Below, piece after piece: positions 14,045 through 22,787 of a stretch of DNA of 42,140 nt; position 1 is the stretch's first letter, and every line of letters begins with the position of its first letter. The notes beneath the pieces are model-generated. The model worked only from the letters and a program-made list of their open reading frames with translations. It made no database searches and had not been told where the DNA came from. The stretch spans positions 1 to 42,140 of the forward strand of contig CAMMMH010000013.1 of assembly GCA_946497955.1 (NCBI GenBank), given 5' to 3'. Origin of the DNA: an uncultured Mycoplasmatota bacterium. GTDB lineage: Bacteria > Bacillota_I > Bacilli_A > RF39 > UBA660. Made by a program: the position numbers and the translations under genes.

Positions 14045-14563
14045 TTATTTATGTAACTTCATGTATATAGTATCAACAGCATCACCATTAATAATTGCAA
14101 CATTCTTAAAAGTCTTATAAGGAACAAAGCCTAGTTTTTCATATAAATTTATCGCTCTATAATTATTAGAATATACTCCTAAATAAATTTCTTCTAACTT
14201 CAAATCATTAAATCCATAATCTATAAATCTTTTAAGAGCTTCTAATCCATAATGTCTATTTTGAAACTCTTCATTTATAATGATACCAATTTCCGCATTA
14301 CTTAAAGTTATATTATCAAAATCTATATTTCCAATAAACTTACCACTCTTTTTATCAAACATCGACAAAATTATCAAAGTATCTGTTTCTAATGCTTCTT
14401 TTACACACATAAATCTATTCTCATAAGTATAAGGCTTAGGGTCAGCAGTTATAAATTTCTTTATATTAGGATTATTAAACATCTTTAAATATTCATCTAT
14501 TAAATCATATGAAATATTAACATAATAAATATTATCTGATTCTAATACAATTTCTCTATTCAT
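14045..14563 (-). CDS. GNAT-family N-acetyltransferase (RimJ/RimL-like)
   Basis: The 172-residue protein follows the RimJ/RimL GNAT fold. It has an N-terminal strand IVLESDNIYYVNI, a central IGNIDFDNITLSNAEIGIIINEEFQNRHYGLEAL with the acetyl-CoA loop (Q/R-x-x-G-x-x-A equivalent NRHYGLEAL), and the terminal LGVYSNNYRAINLYEKLGFVPY motif. The ATG at 14,561-14,563 has GGAG 5 nt upstream; an earlier in-frame codon lacks an RBS. The substrate (ribosomal protein N-terminus, antibiotic or small molecule) cannot be inferred. It appears to be a single-gene unit. Confidence 0.8.
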   Translation of the reverse strand: MNREIVLESDNIYYVNISYDLIDEYLKMFNNPNIKKFITADPKPYTYENRFMCVKEALETDTLIILSMFDKKSGKFIGNIDFDNITLSNAEIGIIINEEFQNRHYGLEALKRFIDYGFNDLKLEEIYLGVYSNNYRAINLYEKLGFVPYKTFKNVAIINGDAVDTIYMKLHK

Positions 14564-14622
14564 AAACACTCCAAAAAATAACTTCTCAACCAATATAATT
14601 ATACTACAAAATCAATTAAAAA

Positions 14623-14715
14623 TCACACAGTAATAACTAAATTAGATTTTAAATAATTAATAATAGTATCTTTTAAATCAGTAATTTCCACATCTAGCCA
14701 ATTATTTTTATAAAG
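14623..14715 (-). pseudogene. Short gene remnant
   Basis: A minus-strand open stretch encodes LYKNNWLDVEITDLKDTI followed by about 13 more codons and a TGA (14,623-14,625). It has no start or RBS and is cut off upstream by a 13-bp inverted repeat. It may be the tail of a decayed gene; its family is not recognised. Confidence 0.25.
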
Positions 14716-14755
14716 TAAATGTCGGATTTAGTGTTGACTTTGTCCGACATTTACT
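14714..14755. repeat. Perfect 13-bp inverted repeat
   Basis: AGTAAATGTCGGA (14,714-14,726) and TCCGACATTTACT (14,743-14,755) are perfect inverted copies with a 16-nt loop. No T-tract follows on either strand, so it is not an obvious terminator. It is more GC-rich than its surroundings. The remaining 14,756-14,848 shows no gene. Confidence 0.5.
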
Positions 14756-14848
14756 CACCAATATTATATTTTCTTTGCTGCTAATTTTTAACTGCAATGT
14801 TTTATCCTACATTCAAAATATAAAATAACACTCCATTAAACAATAAAA

Positions 14849-14924
14849 TGGTGCCGACTAAAGGATTTGAACCTTTGACCTACTCATTACGAATGAGTTG
14901 CTCTACCTACTGAGCTAAGTCGGC
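14849..14924 (-). tRNA. tRNA-Thr (anticodon CGT)
   Basis: The 76-nt gene folds as a tRNA. The acceptor stem is GCCGACT/AGTCGGC with A73 and an encoded CCA. The D-arm is GCTC...GAGC, the anticodon stem ACTCA/TGAGT with loop TTCGTAA (anticodon CGT, reading ACG), and the T-arm is AAAGG-TTCAAAT-CCTTT. It is a single, isolated tRNA between the GNAT gene and the AAA/DUF4143 gene. Confidence 0.97.
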
Positions 14925-14972
14925 ATAAAAACTTTACTACTTTAGTATAGCAAAGTTTAAAGAAATAATCTA

Positions 14973-16229
14973 TTACAAATCCAAACTATCAGGATTTAAT
15001 AAGAAATCCATAATTCCAATAACAGATATACCTTCTTCAGTAATCCAAGGTTTAATTATATCTTTAACAACAATAATCTTTTTAAAGTTATCTCCTATAT
15101 TCATTAAAGATCTTTCCTCTTGAATAGTCTTTTCCCTAGTTTCCAAATTTAAAGAAGATTGTATATAATAACGTTTATTACCTAAATTACATACAAAATC
15201 AACTTCTAATTGTTTTCTCTCACTTTTACCATCCTTATTTTTAACATTCTGCTCTACAACTCCAACATCTACATTATATCCTCTAACTAATAATTCATTA
15301 TAAATAATGTTTTCCATCAAATGGCTTTCTTCTTGTTGTCTATAGTTAAGTCTTGCATTTCTTAAACCAACATCTGTAAAATAATACTTCTGAGGAGTCT
15401 GAATGTATTTTTTTCCTTTTATATCATATCTTAAAGATTTATTAACAATAAATGCATCTTCTATATTCTTTAAATATAGGTTTATAGTATTTAATGACAA
15501 CTCTTTTTCCCCATTACTTTTAAAAGCATTATAAATTTTTTGAGGATTAGTAAGAGAACCTACTGATGATGCTAACATATTTATTATAGAATCAAGTATA
15601 TCAACTCTTGATATATTATTCCTATCTACTATATCTTTAACATATGTTTCCTTAAACAAATCTTTTAAATATTGTGACTTTTCTTCATCTGTTTTTTTAG
15701 AAAGTATAAGAGGCAATCCTCCATAAGTAACATAATCGGCCCAAGCTTCATATTTATCTCCATCATAACATGATAAATATTCACTAAAAGAAAGTGGGAA
15801 CACTCTAACCTGATCGCCTCTACCTCTAAACTCTGTTATTATATCACTTGATAAGAATTTAGAATTACTACCAGTTACATAAACATCCATATTTCTCTCA
15901 TATAAAAAACCGTTTAAAACATATTCAAAACCAGCTACAAGTTGTATTTCATCTAAAATAATATAATACATGTCTTTATCAGTAACTTTACTTCTTATAT
16001 ATTTATCTAAGATTTTAGCATCTAAATATTTTCTATTTTGTTCTTTATCAAGTTCTAATTTAATTATATGATCATCTTTTACACCAATAGATTTTAAATA
16101 GTTAATAAATAATGGATCTAATAAATACGATTTTCCACACCTTCTTATTCCTGTAACAACTTTAATAAGACCATTTTCTTTTCTATTGATTAATCTATTT
16201 AAATAAATATCTCTTTTAATTTGTTTCAT
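14973..16229 (-). CDS. AAA_14/DUF4143 family ATPase
   Basis: The 418-residue protein has a P-loop VVTGIRRCGKS (G27 to S34), Walker B YYIILDEIQL (D93, E94), a sensor VTGSNSKFLSS and the family motif LSFSEYL. A C-terminal DUF4143 region carries a degenerate endonuclease-like core, LMENIIYNELLVRGYNV ... QLEVDFVCNLGNKRYYIQSS. These ATPases are widespread, often mobile and poorly understood. I start at the ATG 16,227-16,229 with GAAGGAGC; an upstream in-frame extension of 58 codons runs through a hairpin and lacks an RBS. It is monocistronic, downstream of the ABC transporter gene. Confidence 0.85.
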   Translation of the reverse strand: MKQIKRDIYLNRLINRKENGLIKVVTGIRRCGKSYLLDPLFINYLKSIGVKDDHIIKLELDKEQNRKYLDAKILDKYIRSKVTDKDMYYIILDEIQLVAGFEYVLNGFLYERNMDVYVTGSNSKFLSSDIITEFRGRGDQVRVFPLSFSEYLSCYDGDKYEAWADYVTYGGLPLILSKKTDEEKSQYLKDLFKETYVKDIVDRNNISRVDILDSIINMLASSVGSLTNPQKIYNAFKSNGEKELSLNTINLYLKNIEDAFIVNKSLRYDIKGKKYIQTPQKYYFTDVGLRNARLNYRQQEESHLMENIIYNELLVRGYNVDVGVVEQNVKNKDGKSERKQLEVDFVCNLGNKRYYIQSSLNLETREKTIQEERSLMNIGDNFKKIIVVKDIIKPWITEEGISVIGIMDFLLNPDSLDL

Positions 16230-16296
16230 AAAACCAGCTCCTTCTTTTATAATTTTATTATAACTCAAAAGAATAAAGCTTAGCAATAGTTTCGAT

Positions 16297-16328
16297 GAAG
16301 ATTTTTGTGTATTTACGCAAAAATCTTC
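16297..16328. repeat. 11-bp inverted repeat between the ABC and ATPase genes
   Basis: GAAGATTTTTG (16,297-16,307) and CAAAAATCTTC (16,318-16,328) are perfect inverted copies with a 10-nt loop. The T-tract (eight T at about 16,333) is on the plus strand, whereas both flanking genes run leftward, so its function as their terminator is doubtful. Confidence 0.45.
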
Positions 16329-16338
16329 ACCGTTTTTT

Positions 16339-18669
16339 TTATTCTGTCCTAAGTGCAATAACAGGGTCTTTCTTACTAGCCATTTTAGATGGAACAAATC
16401 CACTTAAAACTGTCAAAGTAACACTAATTACTAAAAGAATAATGGCATGAACAGGATTAAGACTAGCAACATTAGGAAGGTCTGCTAAACTCTCTATTAA
16501 TGAATTAATTGGGAATGTCAAAAGATAAGCAATAACAAGTCCTAAGACACCACTACATACTCCAATAATAAATGTCTCAGCATTAAATACCCGAGTTATA
16601 TCTTTACCTCTAGCCCCTAAAGCTCTTAAGATACCAATCTCTTTAGTTCTCTCAAGTACAGAAATATAAGTAATAATCGCAATCATAATACAAGATACCA
16701 CAAGAGATATTGATGAAAATGCTATCAAGACATAAGTAACAGCATCCATAATACTACCTGATAAAGTACTAATCAAAGAAGCATAATCAGTATATAATAC
16801 TTGGTCACTTTCATCTTTACCTTCATTATAGTCATCTAAATAATCTGTAATATAGTCCTTAGTATCAAAATCTTTTGGATAAATATAAATAATTAAAGGA
16901 GTTACTTCTGCACCTAACACCCCTAAAATATTATCTTTAGTAACAGTAGAAGTTGTATCATCAAAAGCTTGACCTGTTAAAACATTATAACTGACTTCTT
17001 TTTGTCTATTAACAATATCACTATCTTTATTCTTATTAATAACCTCATCTACTAATGCAGAATTATAGTAAATTCCTGACTGAGTCAAAGAGTTCTTATC
17101 TTCTTTTCCCCTTATAATAGCAGTAACTTTAACTGTAATCGCATCACTACTATTATACATATCTTCATAATCTTTACTAGGAACAAAATAATTATTAATT
17201 TCATTATAGTAAATATCATTAGGAATTACTTTAAACTCTTTATTTAAGATATCATCAAAAGATATATTACTACTTGTATCAAATCCAAGTTGTTCTAAAG
17301 TACCACTATCTAACTCATTACGAGAATTAACAGCGATAACAACACTAGGAGTATCTTTATCTATAGAACCTGCTAAAACATCATAATTATCTTCTAACAT
17401 GCTCTTACCATTAACTTTATCAGCATATAAACTCCAACCCATAACACCTGTCATAGATGTAGTAGACATACTATAATTAGTACTAGTAGGAACTAATCCA
17501 TAAGTACCATCCGCATTTCTAGTAACAACATTTAAAGTAGTACCGTACTCATAACTAATTGCCGAAACATTATCTTTATCCATAGATTCTATATAATTAA
17601 TATAATCATCATTAATAGTATTAAAGTGCATCATAGTCTCTAAACTATTTTCTCTAGGATAAATAACGTTCTTATTAGTATACTCTTCATGTTTATCTCT
17701 ATTACTAGTCATCTCCTGCATAACTTCTTCATTTATATTCATAGCCTGTGTACTAATCGTAATAGGCATCTGTGATAAACTATCCGCTTCATATTCATCT
17801 ATTTTCTTCTGAAAACCATTAGATAATGAAAGTATTAAAGCAATACCAATAATACCAATAGATGCTGCAAAAGATGTCAAGAATGTTCTACCTTTCTTAG
17901 TCTTAATGTTATTAAAAGAAAGTTTTAACGCTGCCCCATATCCAAGTACAGTCTTTTTAATAGTTACTTTATCTTTAGAATTCTCTTTATCTTTAACAGG
18001 CTTACTATCACTTAAAATCTTTCCATCTTTAAGTTCAATAACTCTAGTTGCATAATCCTCTGCAAGCTCTGGATTATGAGTAACCATAATAACTAACTTA
18101 TCTTTTGCAATTTCTTTTATTAAATCCATTATCTGAACACTAGTAACAGAGTCAAGTGCCCCAGTAGGTTCATCTGCAAGTATAATCTCAGGGTCATTAA
18201 CAAGAGCCCTTGCAATAGCAACCCTTTGCATCTGCCCCCCAGATAACTGATTAGGCTTTTTATGGGCATGGTCTTTAAGTCCAACTTTATCTAAAGCTTC
18301 AAGTGCTTTAACCTTTCTATCTTTCTTCTTATAACCACTAAGTATTAAAGCCATCTCTACATTTTCTAAAACACTAATATGACTAATTAAGTTATATGAC
18401 TGAAAGATAAAACCAACACAATTATTACGATAATAATCCCATTCCACACTTTTAAACTTCTTAGTACTTTTATTATTAATGATTAAGTCCCCACTATCAT
18501 ATCTATCAAGTCCCCCAAGAATGTTTAAAAGAGTAGTCTTACCACTACCACTACTTCCCAAAATAGCGACAAACTCACACTTTCTAAACTTTAAACTAAC
18601 ATCATTTAAAGCATGTTGAACAAAATCTCCTGTCTTATAACTTTTATTTATATTCTTTAACTCAAGCAT
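16339..18669 (-). CDS. MacB-like ABC transporter, ATPase fused to FtsX permease
   Basis: The 776-residue protein combines an N-terminal LolD/MacB-type ATPase with an FtsX-like permease. The ATPase has Walker A GSSGSGKTT near 38-46, signature NQLSGGQMQR near 140, Walker B IILADEPTGALDS near 162 and an H-loop VTHNPE. The permease has a membrane helix at about 265-285, a roughly 350-residue extracytoplasmic domain, and three helices in the last 140 residues with the LERTKEIGILRALGARGKDI motif. Such fusions export lipoproteins or peptides or act as mechanotransmitters; the substrate is unknown. The start is ATG with AAGGAGG. It diverges from the RNase R paralogue unit. Confidence 0.9.
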   Translation of the reverse strand: MLELKNINKSYKTGDFVQHALNDVSLKFRKCEFVAILGSSGSGKTTLLNILGGLDRYDSGDLIINNKSTKKFKSVEWDYYRNNCVGFIFQSYNLISHISVLENVEMALILSGYKKKDRKVKALEALDKVGLKDHAHKKPNQLSGGQMQRVAIARALVNDPEIILADEPTGALDSVTSVQIMDLIKEIAKDKLVIMVTHNPELAEDYATRVIELKDGKILSDSKPVKDKENSKDKVTIKKTVLGYGAALKLSFNNIKTKKGRTFLTSFAASIGIIGIALILSLSNGFQKKIDEYEADSLSQMPITISTQAMNINEEVMQEMTSNRDKHEEYTNKNVIYPRENSLETMMHFNTINDDYINYIESMDKDNVSAISYEYGTTLNVVTRNADGTYGLVPTSTNYSMSTTSMTGVMGWSLYADKVNGKSMLEDNYDVLAGSIDKDTPSVVIAVNSRNELDSGTLEQLGFDTSSNISFDDILNKEFKVIPNDIYYNEINNYFVPSKDYEDMYNSSDAITVKVTAIIRGKEDKNSLTQSGIYYNSALVDEVINKNKDSDIVNRQKEVSYNVLTGQAFDDTTSTVTKDNILGVLGAEVTPLIIYIYPKDFDTKDYITDYLDDYNEGKDESDQVLYTDYASLISTLSGSIMDAVTYVLIAFSSISLVVSCIMIAIITYISVLERTKEIGILRALGARGKDITRVFNAETFIIGVCSGVLGLVIAYLLTFPINSLIESLADLPNVASLNPVHAIILLVISVTLTVLSGFVPSKMASKKDPVIALRTE

Positions 18670-18740
18670 AAATACCTCCTTAAATACTCTACATAACTAT
18701 TATATACTATAAATTAATATTTTTATTTATTTTTTTGAAA

Positions 18741-18842
18741 TATAATGTTAAAATTAAGGAAAGGGAGGGATTAATATGTTAAAAAAAATATCTAAAAACT
18801 CATTCCCTCTATGGCAATACTAAGGTTTGTATTGCCTTTTTT
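18741..18842 (+). promoter_or_regulatory. Leader region with attenuator upstream of the RNase R paralogue
   Basis: TATAAT (18,741-18,746) is a likely -10 box, though the -35 is weak. It is followed by a strong RBS, a 15-codon leader ORF and an intrinsic terminator GGCAATAC (18,813-18,820) / GTATTGCC (18,829-18,836) plus six T (18,837-18,842). The terminator ends 14 bp before the RNase gene start, and the leader stop codon lies in its loop. A ribosome reaching the leader stop would block the hairpin, so this looks like translation-dependent attenuation. Confidence 0.6.
18776..18823 (+). CDS. Leader peptide of the RNase R paralogue
   Basis: ATG at 18,776 is preceded by AAAGGGAGGG at a good distance and opens a 15-residue ORF, MLKKISKNSFPLWQY, ending in TAA (18,821-18,823). 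Its last codons TGG CAA TAC form the left arm of an intrinsic terminator and its stop lies in the loop, a geometry typical of ribosome-controlled attenuators. The peptide has no recognisable domain; the position of translation is probably what matters. Trp, Gln and Tyr codons at the end could make it sensitive to charged tRNA supply. Confidence 0.5.
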   Translation: MLKKISKNSFPLWQY

Positions 18843-18856
18843 AATGGAGGAAGTAT

Positions 18857-21358
18857 ATGAAAACAATATTTGATTATCAAAGAGAAATAATTAGTGAATT
18901 AAAAGAAAATGAGTATTTAACTATTCATGAATTAAAAAAGAGAATAGAAATACCTTCATACCAAGAACGAAGTAATTTTCTAGAAGCCTTATATAATCTA
19001 GAGTTAAAAGAAGGCATTTATAATATAAGGAAAGGGACATACACACTATTTCCTAAAGACTTATACAAAGTTGACTATGTAATTCCTATTTCCAAAGGAT
19101 TATATTTAAAAAGATCTAAAGTAACAATAGATGAAACTCTTAATAAAGGAAAAATAATTTTGCCAGACGATATCGTTGTTGTAACCAATGAAGAAAATCC
19201 TAAAATAAAAAGAACAATCGGAAGAAGTATGTATTTCTTTAAAAACTACTTATTGAAAGAATTAGAACAAAAGAATTTAACATATAAACAAATTAAAACC
19301 CTTGCTATAGCAAGAAATCATCAAAAAATAACTGAACTAAAAGATTTACTACATACTCTTGAAAAAGAAGGTAAAATCTACTGTCAAGGCAAAACATTTG
19401 AAAAGTGGCCAAATAACTTAGCTTTAACTAAATTAGAAACTGATAGTAATAATAAATTATATTTTGTATTAGATAACAAAAGATACTACAAAGAGAAAGA
19501 AGAACTTAACAATGCTTTAGATGGAGATATTATCGCTGTATCAAGGAAAGGAAAACACATTGTAAAAATAATTGAAAGAACAAAAGAAGAATTAATATTA
19601 GAAGTAGTTGAAATTGAAGGAGTAAAACAATTAGAACCAATACTTTTACCAGGCAAGGGCAAAATTAAAGTTAGAATAAGCTCTAATGACATGAAACATC
19701 TTAAAATAGGTGATAGAATAAAAGCTCGAATAAGTCTAGATAAAACAGATGGAGTCTATGAAGCAGATTATATAAGTACAATAGGAAATATCAAAGATAA
19801 TGATATTGATATAATATCTATCGCTGCAAAACACGGCTTCAGTATTGAATTTAGTGAAGAAGCTTTAAGAGAAGCTAGAAACATTCCTCAAACTGTAAAT
19901 ATAAATGACTACAAAGATAGATATGATTTTACCAAGAGATTTAAAACATTTACTATTGATTGTGATAATACAAAAGATATGGATGATGCAGTTAGTATAA
20001 TGAAAAATGAAAAAGGCAATTATATTTTAGCAGTGCATATTGCCCACGTATCTCATTATGTTAAAAGAGGTAGTGCTCTTAATAAAGAAGCCTATGAAAG
20101 AGCCTTATCGGCATATCCTGCAAATTCAGTTATTCCAAACCTACCACCAGAATTATCAAATGGTATCTGTTCTTTAAATCCTAATGTTCCAAGACTAACA
20201 AGAACATGTATTATGGAAATATCTCCAAGAGGAGAACTACTAAACTATAAATTTGTAAATTCTATAATTGAATCTAAAAAGAAAATGTCTTACAGCGAAG
20301 TTAATAAAGTATTAGATGAAGGAATAGTAGATGATGAATACCTACCATTTTTAAATGATCTAACTACTTTTAAAGAACTATCAGATATTTTAACATTAAA
20401 AAGAAAAAGCGAAGGTATGTTAACATTTATAGAACATGAAAATAATTTTATCGAAGATAAAGATGGCAATATTATTAGTATAGAAGAGAAAAATAATGGT
20501 ACAGCAGGTAAAATGATTGAAAATGCTATGATTTTATATAACTACTGTGAATCTTCATATTTAAACTTTATAATAGGTACATCTATTAATAGAGTCCATG
20601 ACTCACCAGATCAAGATAAATTAATGGATGCTTTTGATAAAATTCATAATCTTGGTTATAATTTACCAAAAATAGGTTCTATGACTACAGCACAATATAT
20701 TCAAACAATATTAAATATGTATCAAAATGAAAATGATTATCCTATTATTTCAGATATTATATTAAAAGCTTTACCAAGAGCCCATTACTCTATTTATCCA
20801 ACAGGGCACTTTGGTTTAGGATTAGATTTTTATACTCATTCTACTTCACCTATTAGAAGATATCCAGACCTTAAAGCTCAACAGATAATTGATTCATATG
20901 AACAAGGTAAATTATATGAAATAGAAGACAATAACACTCTAGAAGCAATATGTGAGCACTGTTCTATGAAAGAACAAGAAGCCGAAGCTTTAGAACGAGA
21001 AGTAGAACTAATAAAAATGTTAAAATATGTTGAAAGACATAAAGATAAAAATTATTATGGCATTATAACAGATATAGATAATGAAAGAGCATATCTAAAA
21101 ACTATAACAAATATACCCGGTTATATAGAGTATCTTGACTTAGATGATATAAGATTTATAAAATCTAAACGATATTTAAAAGACGAAAATGATATGGTAG
21201 TATTAAAAATAGGAGATACAGTTAAAGTACAAACTCATAATACAAATCACAAAGAATTGTTAGTAAACTTTGACTTTATTAAAAATATTACTTTAGAACA
21301 ACAAAATAAAAAAGGAGCTACTGCTCTTAGAAAAAGTTATATAAAAAGACTCTATTAA
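18857..21358 (+). CDS. RNase R-family exoribonuclease (paralogue 2)
   Basis: An 833-residue RNB-family 3'-5' exoribonuclease. Two N-terminal winged-helix-like segments (about 1-75 and 115-185) and cold-shock-like domains precede the RNB core. The catalytic block TIDCDNTKDMDDAVSI (near 365-380) keeps the Asp residues that bind metal, and HSTSPIRRYPDL closes the core. A C-terminal S1-like domain is degenerate (YYGIITDIDNERAYLKT). It is longer and more divergent than the second RNB protein in this window, which sits in the conserved secG-rnr-smpB context, so this is likely a specialised paralogue. Its expression appears controlled by the leader attenuator. The start is ATG with GGAGGAAG. Confidence 0.88.
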   Translation: MKTIFDYQREIISELKENEYLTIHELKKRIEIPSYQERSNFLEALYNLELKEGIYNIRKGTYTLFPKDLYKVDYVIPISKGLYLKRSKVTIDETLNKGKIILPDDIVVVTNEENPKIKRTIGRSMYFFKNYLLKELEQKNLTYKQIKTLAIARNHQKITELKDLLHTLEKEGKIYCQGKTFEKWPNNLALTKLETDSNNKLYFVLDNKRYYKEKEELNNALDGDIIAVSRKGKHIVKIIERTKEELILEVVEIEGVKQLEPILLPGKGKIKVRISSNDMKHLKIGDRIKARISLDKTDGVYEADYISTIGNIKDNDIDIISIAAKHGFSIEFSEEALREARNIPQTVNINDYKDRYDFTKRFKTFTIDCDNTKDMDDAVSIMKNEKGNYILAVHIAHVSHYVKRGSALNKEAYERALSAYPANSVIPNLPPELSNGICSLNPNVPRLTRTCIMEISPRGELLNYKFVNSIIESKKKMSYSEVNKVLDEGIVDDEYLPFLNDLTTFKELSDILTLKRKSEGMLTFIEHENNFIEDKDGNIISIEEKNNGTAGKMIENAMILYNYCESSYLNFIIGTSINRVHDSPDQDKLMDAFDKIHNLGYNLPKIGSMTTAQYIQTILNMYQNENDYPIISDIILKALPRAHYSIYPTGHFGLGLDFYTHSTSPIRRYPDLKAQQIIDSYEQGKLYEIEDNNTLEAICEHCSMKEQEAEALEREVELIKMLKYVERHKDKNYYGIITDIDNERAYLKTITNIPGYIEYLDLDDIRFIKSKRYLKDENDMVVLKIGDTVKVQTHNTNHKELLVNFDFIKNITLEQQNKKGATALRKSYIKRLY

Positions 21359-21389
21359 AAAACAGTGAAACGTCCACTGTTTTCTTTTT
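21359..21389. terminator. Terminator between the RNase R paralogue and the CotF-like gene
   Basis: AAAACAGTG (21,359-21,367) and CACTGTTTT (21,375-21,383) form a 9-bp stem followed by CTTTTT. It lies between convergent genes; the A-run on the other side could also serve the leftward operon. Confidence 0.75.
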
Positions 21390-21705
21390 ACCCATTCAAA
21401 TCCATAAATTCTTGATTTAAAGTTTGATATTTATTAGATATTTTATTAGCATCACTCTTCTCTAATACATACCAACCCTTACGAAACATAAGTTCATAGA
21501 CTTCTCTTTGTAATGAAGAATAAGTATCAAACATCTCTTTATATTCACTATATAATGTTTCATTAGATGCTTCTGTTAAGCTAACAGCATAGTTTTTAAC
21601 TAACTGTTTTAAAGTACTAAGTAATGAAGAAATATAATCTTTATCATTTAGAGCCATTCCTTTAGGAGTCTCTACTTTAGGATTACAAATTTGATTATTA
21701 ATCAT
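21388..21705 (-). CDS. CotF-like spore coat domain protein
   Basis: The 105-residue all-helical protein matches the coat F domain: MALNDKDYISSLLSTLKQL, then YAVSLTEASNETLYSEYKEM and LQREVYELMFRKGWYVLEKSD. The ending KGWY-x-x-E is typical of CotF proteins. The start is the ATG with AAGGAGGTAACA; the gene overlaps the upstream small CotF-like gene by 8 bp. It is the last gene of a leftward operon that begins with a rubredoxin-like protein. CotF proteins are spore coat components, but related domains also occur in organisms not known to sporulate, so sporulation is not proven. Confidence 0.7.
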   Translation of the reverse strand: MINNQICNPKVETPKGMALNDKDYISSLLSTLKQLVKNYAVSLTEASNETLYSEYKEMFDTYSSLQREVYELMFRKGWYVLEKSDANKISNKYQTLNQEFMDLNG

Positions 21706-21925
21706 TGTTACCTCCTTCATTTAAGATATTTAAAATTTTACTAATATTACCTTGAAATACATTGCTAGCCTTACTAAGCATATCTTTAATTTCACTATCA
21801 CTTACACTATTAATAGCATTACTAGTACTCTTATAAGCACCATAATTCCAATTAAACATATCACTTAGATAATCTAAATCTTTACAGCTAATCATATTAG
21901 GTACTGCACTATAATTATTTTCCAT
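21698..21925 (-). CDS. Small CotF-like helical protein
   Basis: The 75-residue helical product has NMISCKDLDYLSDMFNWNYGA and SVSDSEIKDMLSKASNVFQGNI, a pattern resembling the first half of coat F-type ferritin-like bundles. I start at ATG with GGGAGGAAAAGAT upstream. It overlaps the next CotF-like gene, so the two are probably made together and may form a hetero-oligomer. The assignment leans on the neighbour and the helical pattern; a function outside the spore coat is possible. Confidence 0.5.
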   Translation of the reverse strand: MENNYSAVPNMISCKDLDYLSDMFNWNYGAYKSTSNAINSVSDSEIKDMLSKASNVFQGNISKILNILNEGGNND

Positions 21926-21985
21926 ATCTTTTCCTCCCAATATTAATATGGACAAAAACAAAAAAACTATACATAAAGTATAATT

Positions 21986-22279
21986 TTATTTAATAGTCTT
22001 TAATCTATGTTTAATATCCAAAATTAAATCCATCGGAGCATTATCCATTTTATTTAAAACAAGTAAGGCATCTTGCAATTTAGTCTTAACAGATACATTA
22101 TTCTTAATGTTCTCTACTTCTTCATCTAAATTAAAGTTTTTACTAGGATTATCTTTCATATAATCTTTAATATAGTTCTTTATATCATTAAGAACATATT
22201 CTTTTAACTTATATGAATCCATCTCCATAACTCCAAAATATCCACTAATCATATATCTATAAACATCTTCTATTGTCAT
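21986..22279 (-). CDS. Hypothetical protein in the rubredoxin-ferredoxin operon
   Basis: I do not recognise this 97-residue protein. It is largely helical and charged, with YKLKEYVLNDIKNYIKDYMK and a C-terminal LQDALLVLNKMDNAPMDLIL. There is no cysteine motif and no membrane segment. It sits 9 bp after the ferredoxin gene and 60 bp before the CotF-like pair, clearly in the same leftward operon. The ATG has AGAGGGATG upstream. Confidence 0.5.
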   Translation of the reverse strand: MTIEDVYRYMISGYFGVMEMDSYKLKEYVLNDIKNYIKDYMKDNPSKNFNLDEEVENIKNNVSVKTKLQDALLVLNKMDNAPMDLILDIKHRLKTIK

Positions 22280-22288
22280 AACATCCCT

Positions 22289-22786
22289 CTAATCATTAAT
22301 TTCAAGTTTCTCTAATAGTTTATTAATAACTTTATCTATCTCTTCATCTTTACCTTTAAGACTAATTAAAAGTTTATTAGTATTAGATGACTGAGGTAAC
22401 ATATATCCTGCCTCTCTAAATAAATCTTCAACCATTACTTTATTAGAATGAATTAACGCCTTATAAAAACGTTTTTCATCATCATCACTAGATTTACTAA
22501 TAAGATACTTTAAAGTCTTAATTTGTTCTATCTTACTATCAGCAAGTTTAAATAATTCACTGATAACTCTTTTATCTTTTACTTTCTGTTTAGGATAAAC
22601 TCTAGGTAACATACTAATTGCTTTTGATGGACAAGCCGCTGCACAGGCTCCACATCCAATACATTTATCAAAATCTATCTGCCCAGTCTCATTATCAGTC
22701 GCCCCTGTTGGACATACAAAAAGGCATAAACAATCTTTAGTACATATTTTTAAGTCACGATAAGCATGTCTTTCACTTTTCTCCAT
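22289..22786 (-). CDS. 4Fe-4S ferredoxin-like protein
   Basis: The 165-residue protein has an N-terminal bacterial ferredoxin-type domain. CTKDCLCLFVCPTGA (about 16-30) is followed by CIGCGACAAACPSKAI (about 41-56), giving Cys patterns for two 4Fe-4S clusters. The rest (about 65-165) is helical without a known motif. The ATG is 1 bp from the end of the upstream rubredoxin-like gene, so expression is coupled. With rubredoxin and rubrerythrin-like centres next door, an electron-transfer role in peroxide or oxygen defence is the reasonable inference. Confidence 0.8.
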   Translation of the reverse strand: MEKSERHAYRDLKICTKDCLCLFVCPTGATDNETGQIDFDKCIGCGACAAACPSKAISMLPRVYPKQKVKDKRVISELFKLADSKIEQIKTLKYLISKSSDDDEKRFYKALIHSNKVMVEDLFREAGYMLPQSSNTNKLLISLKGKDEEIDKVINKLLEKLEIND

Positions 22787-22787
22787 A

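Noticed and set aside
16297-16328. Intrinsic terminator of the ABC transporter gene
   Set aside because: The T-tract is on the strand opposite to transcription of both flanking genes; kept only as an inverted repeat.
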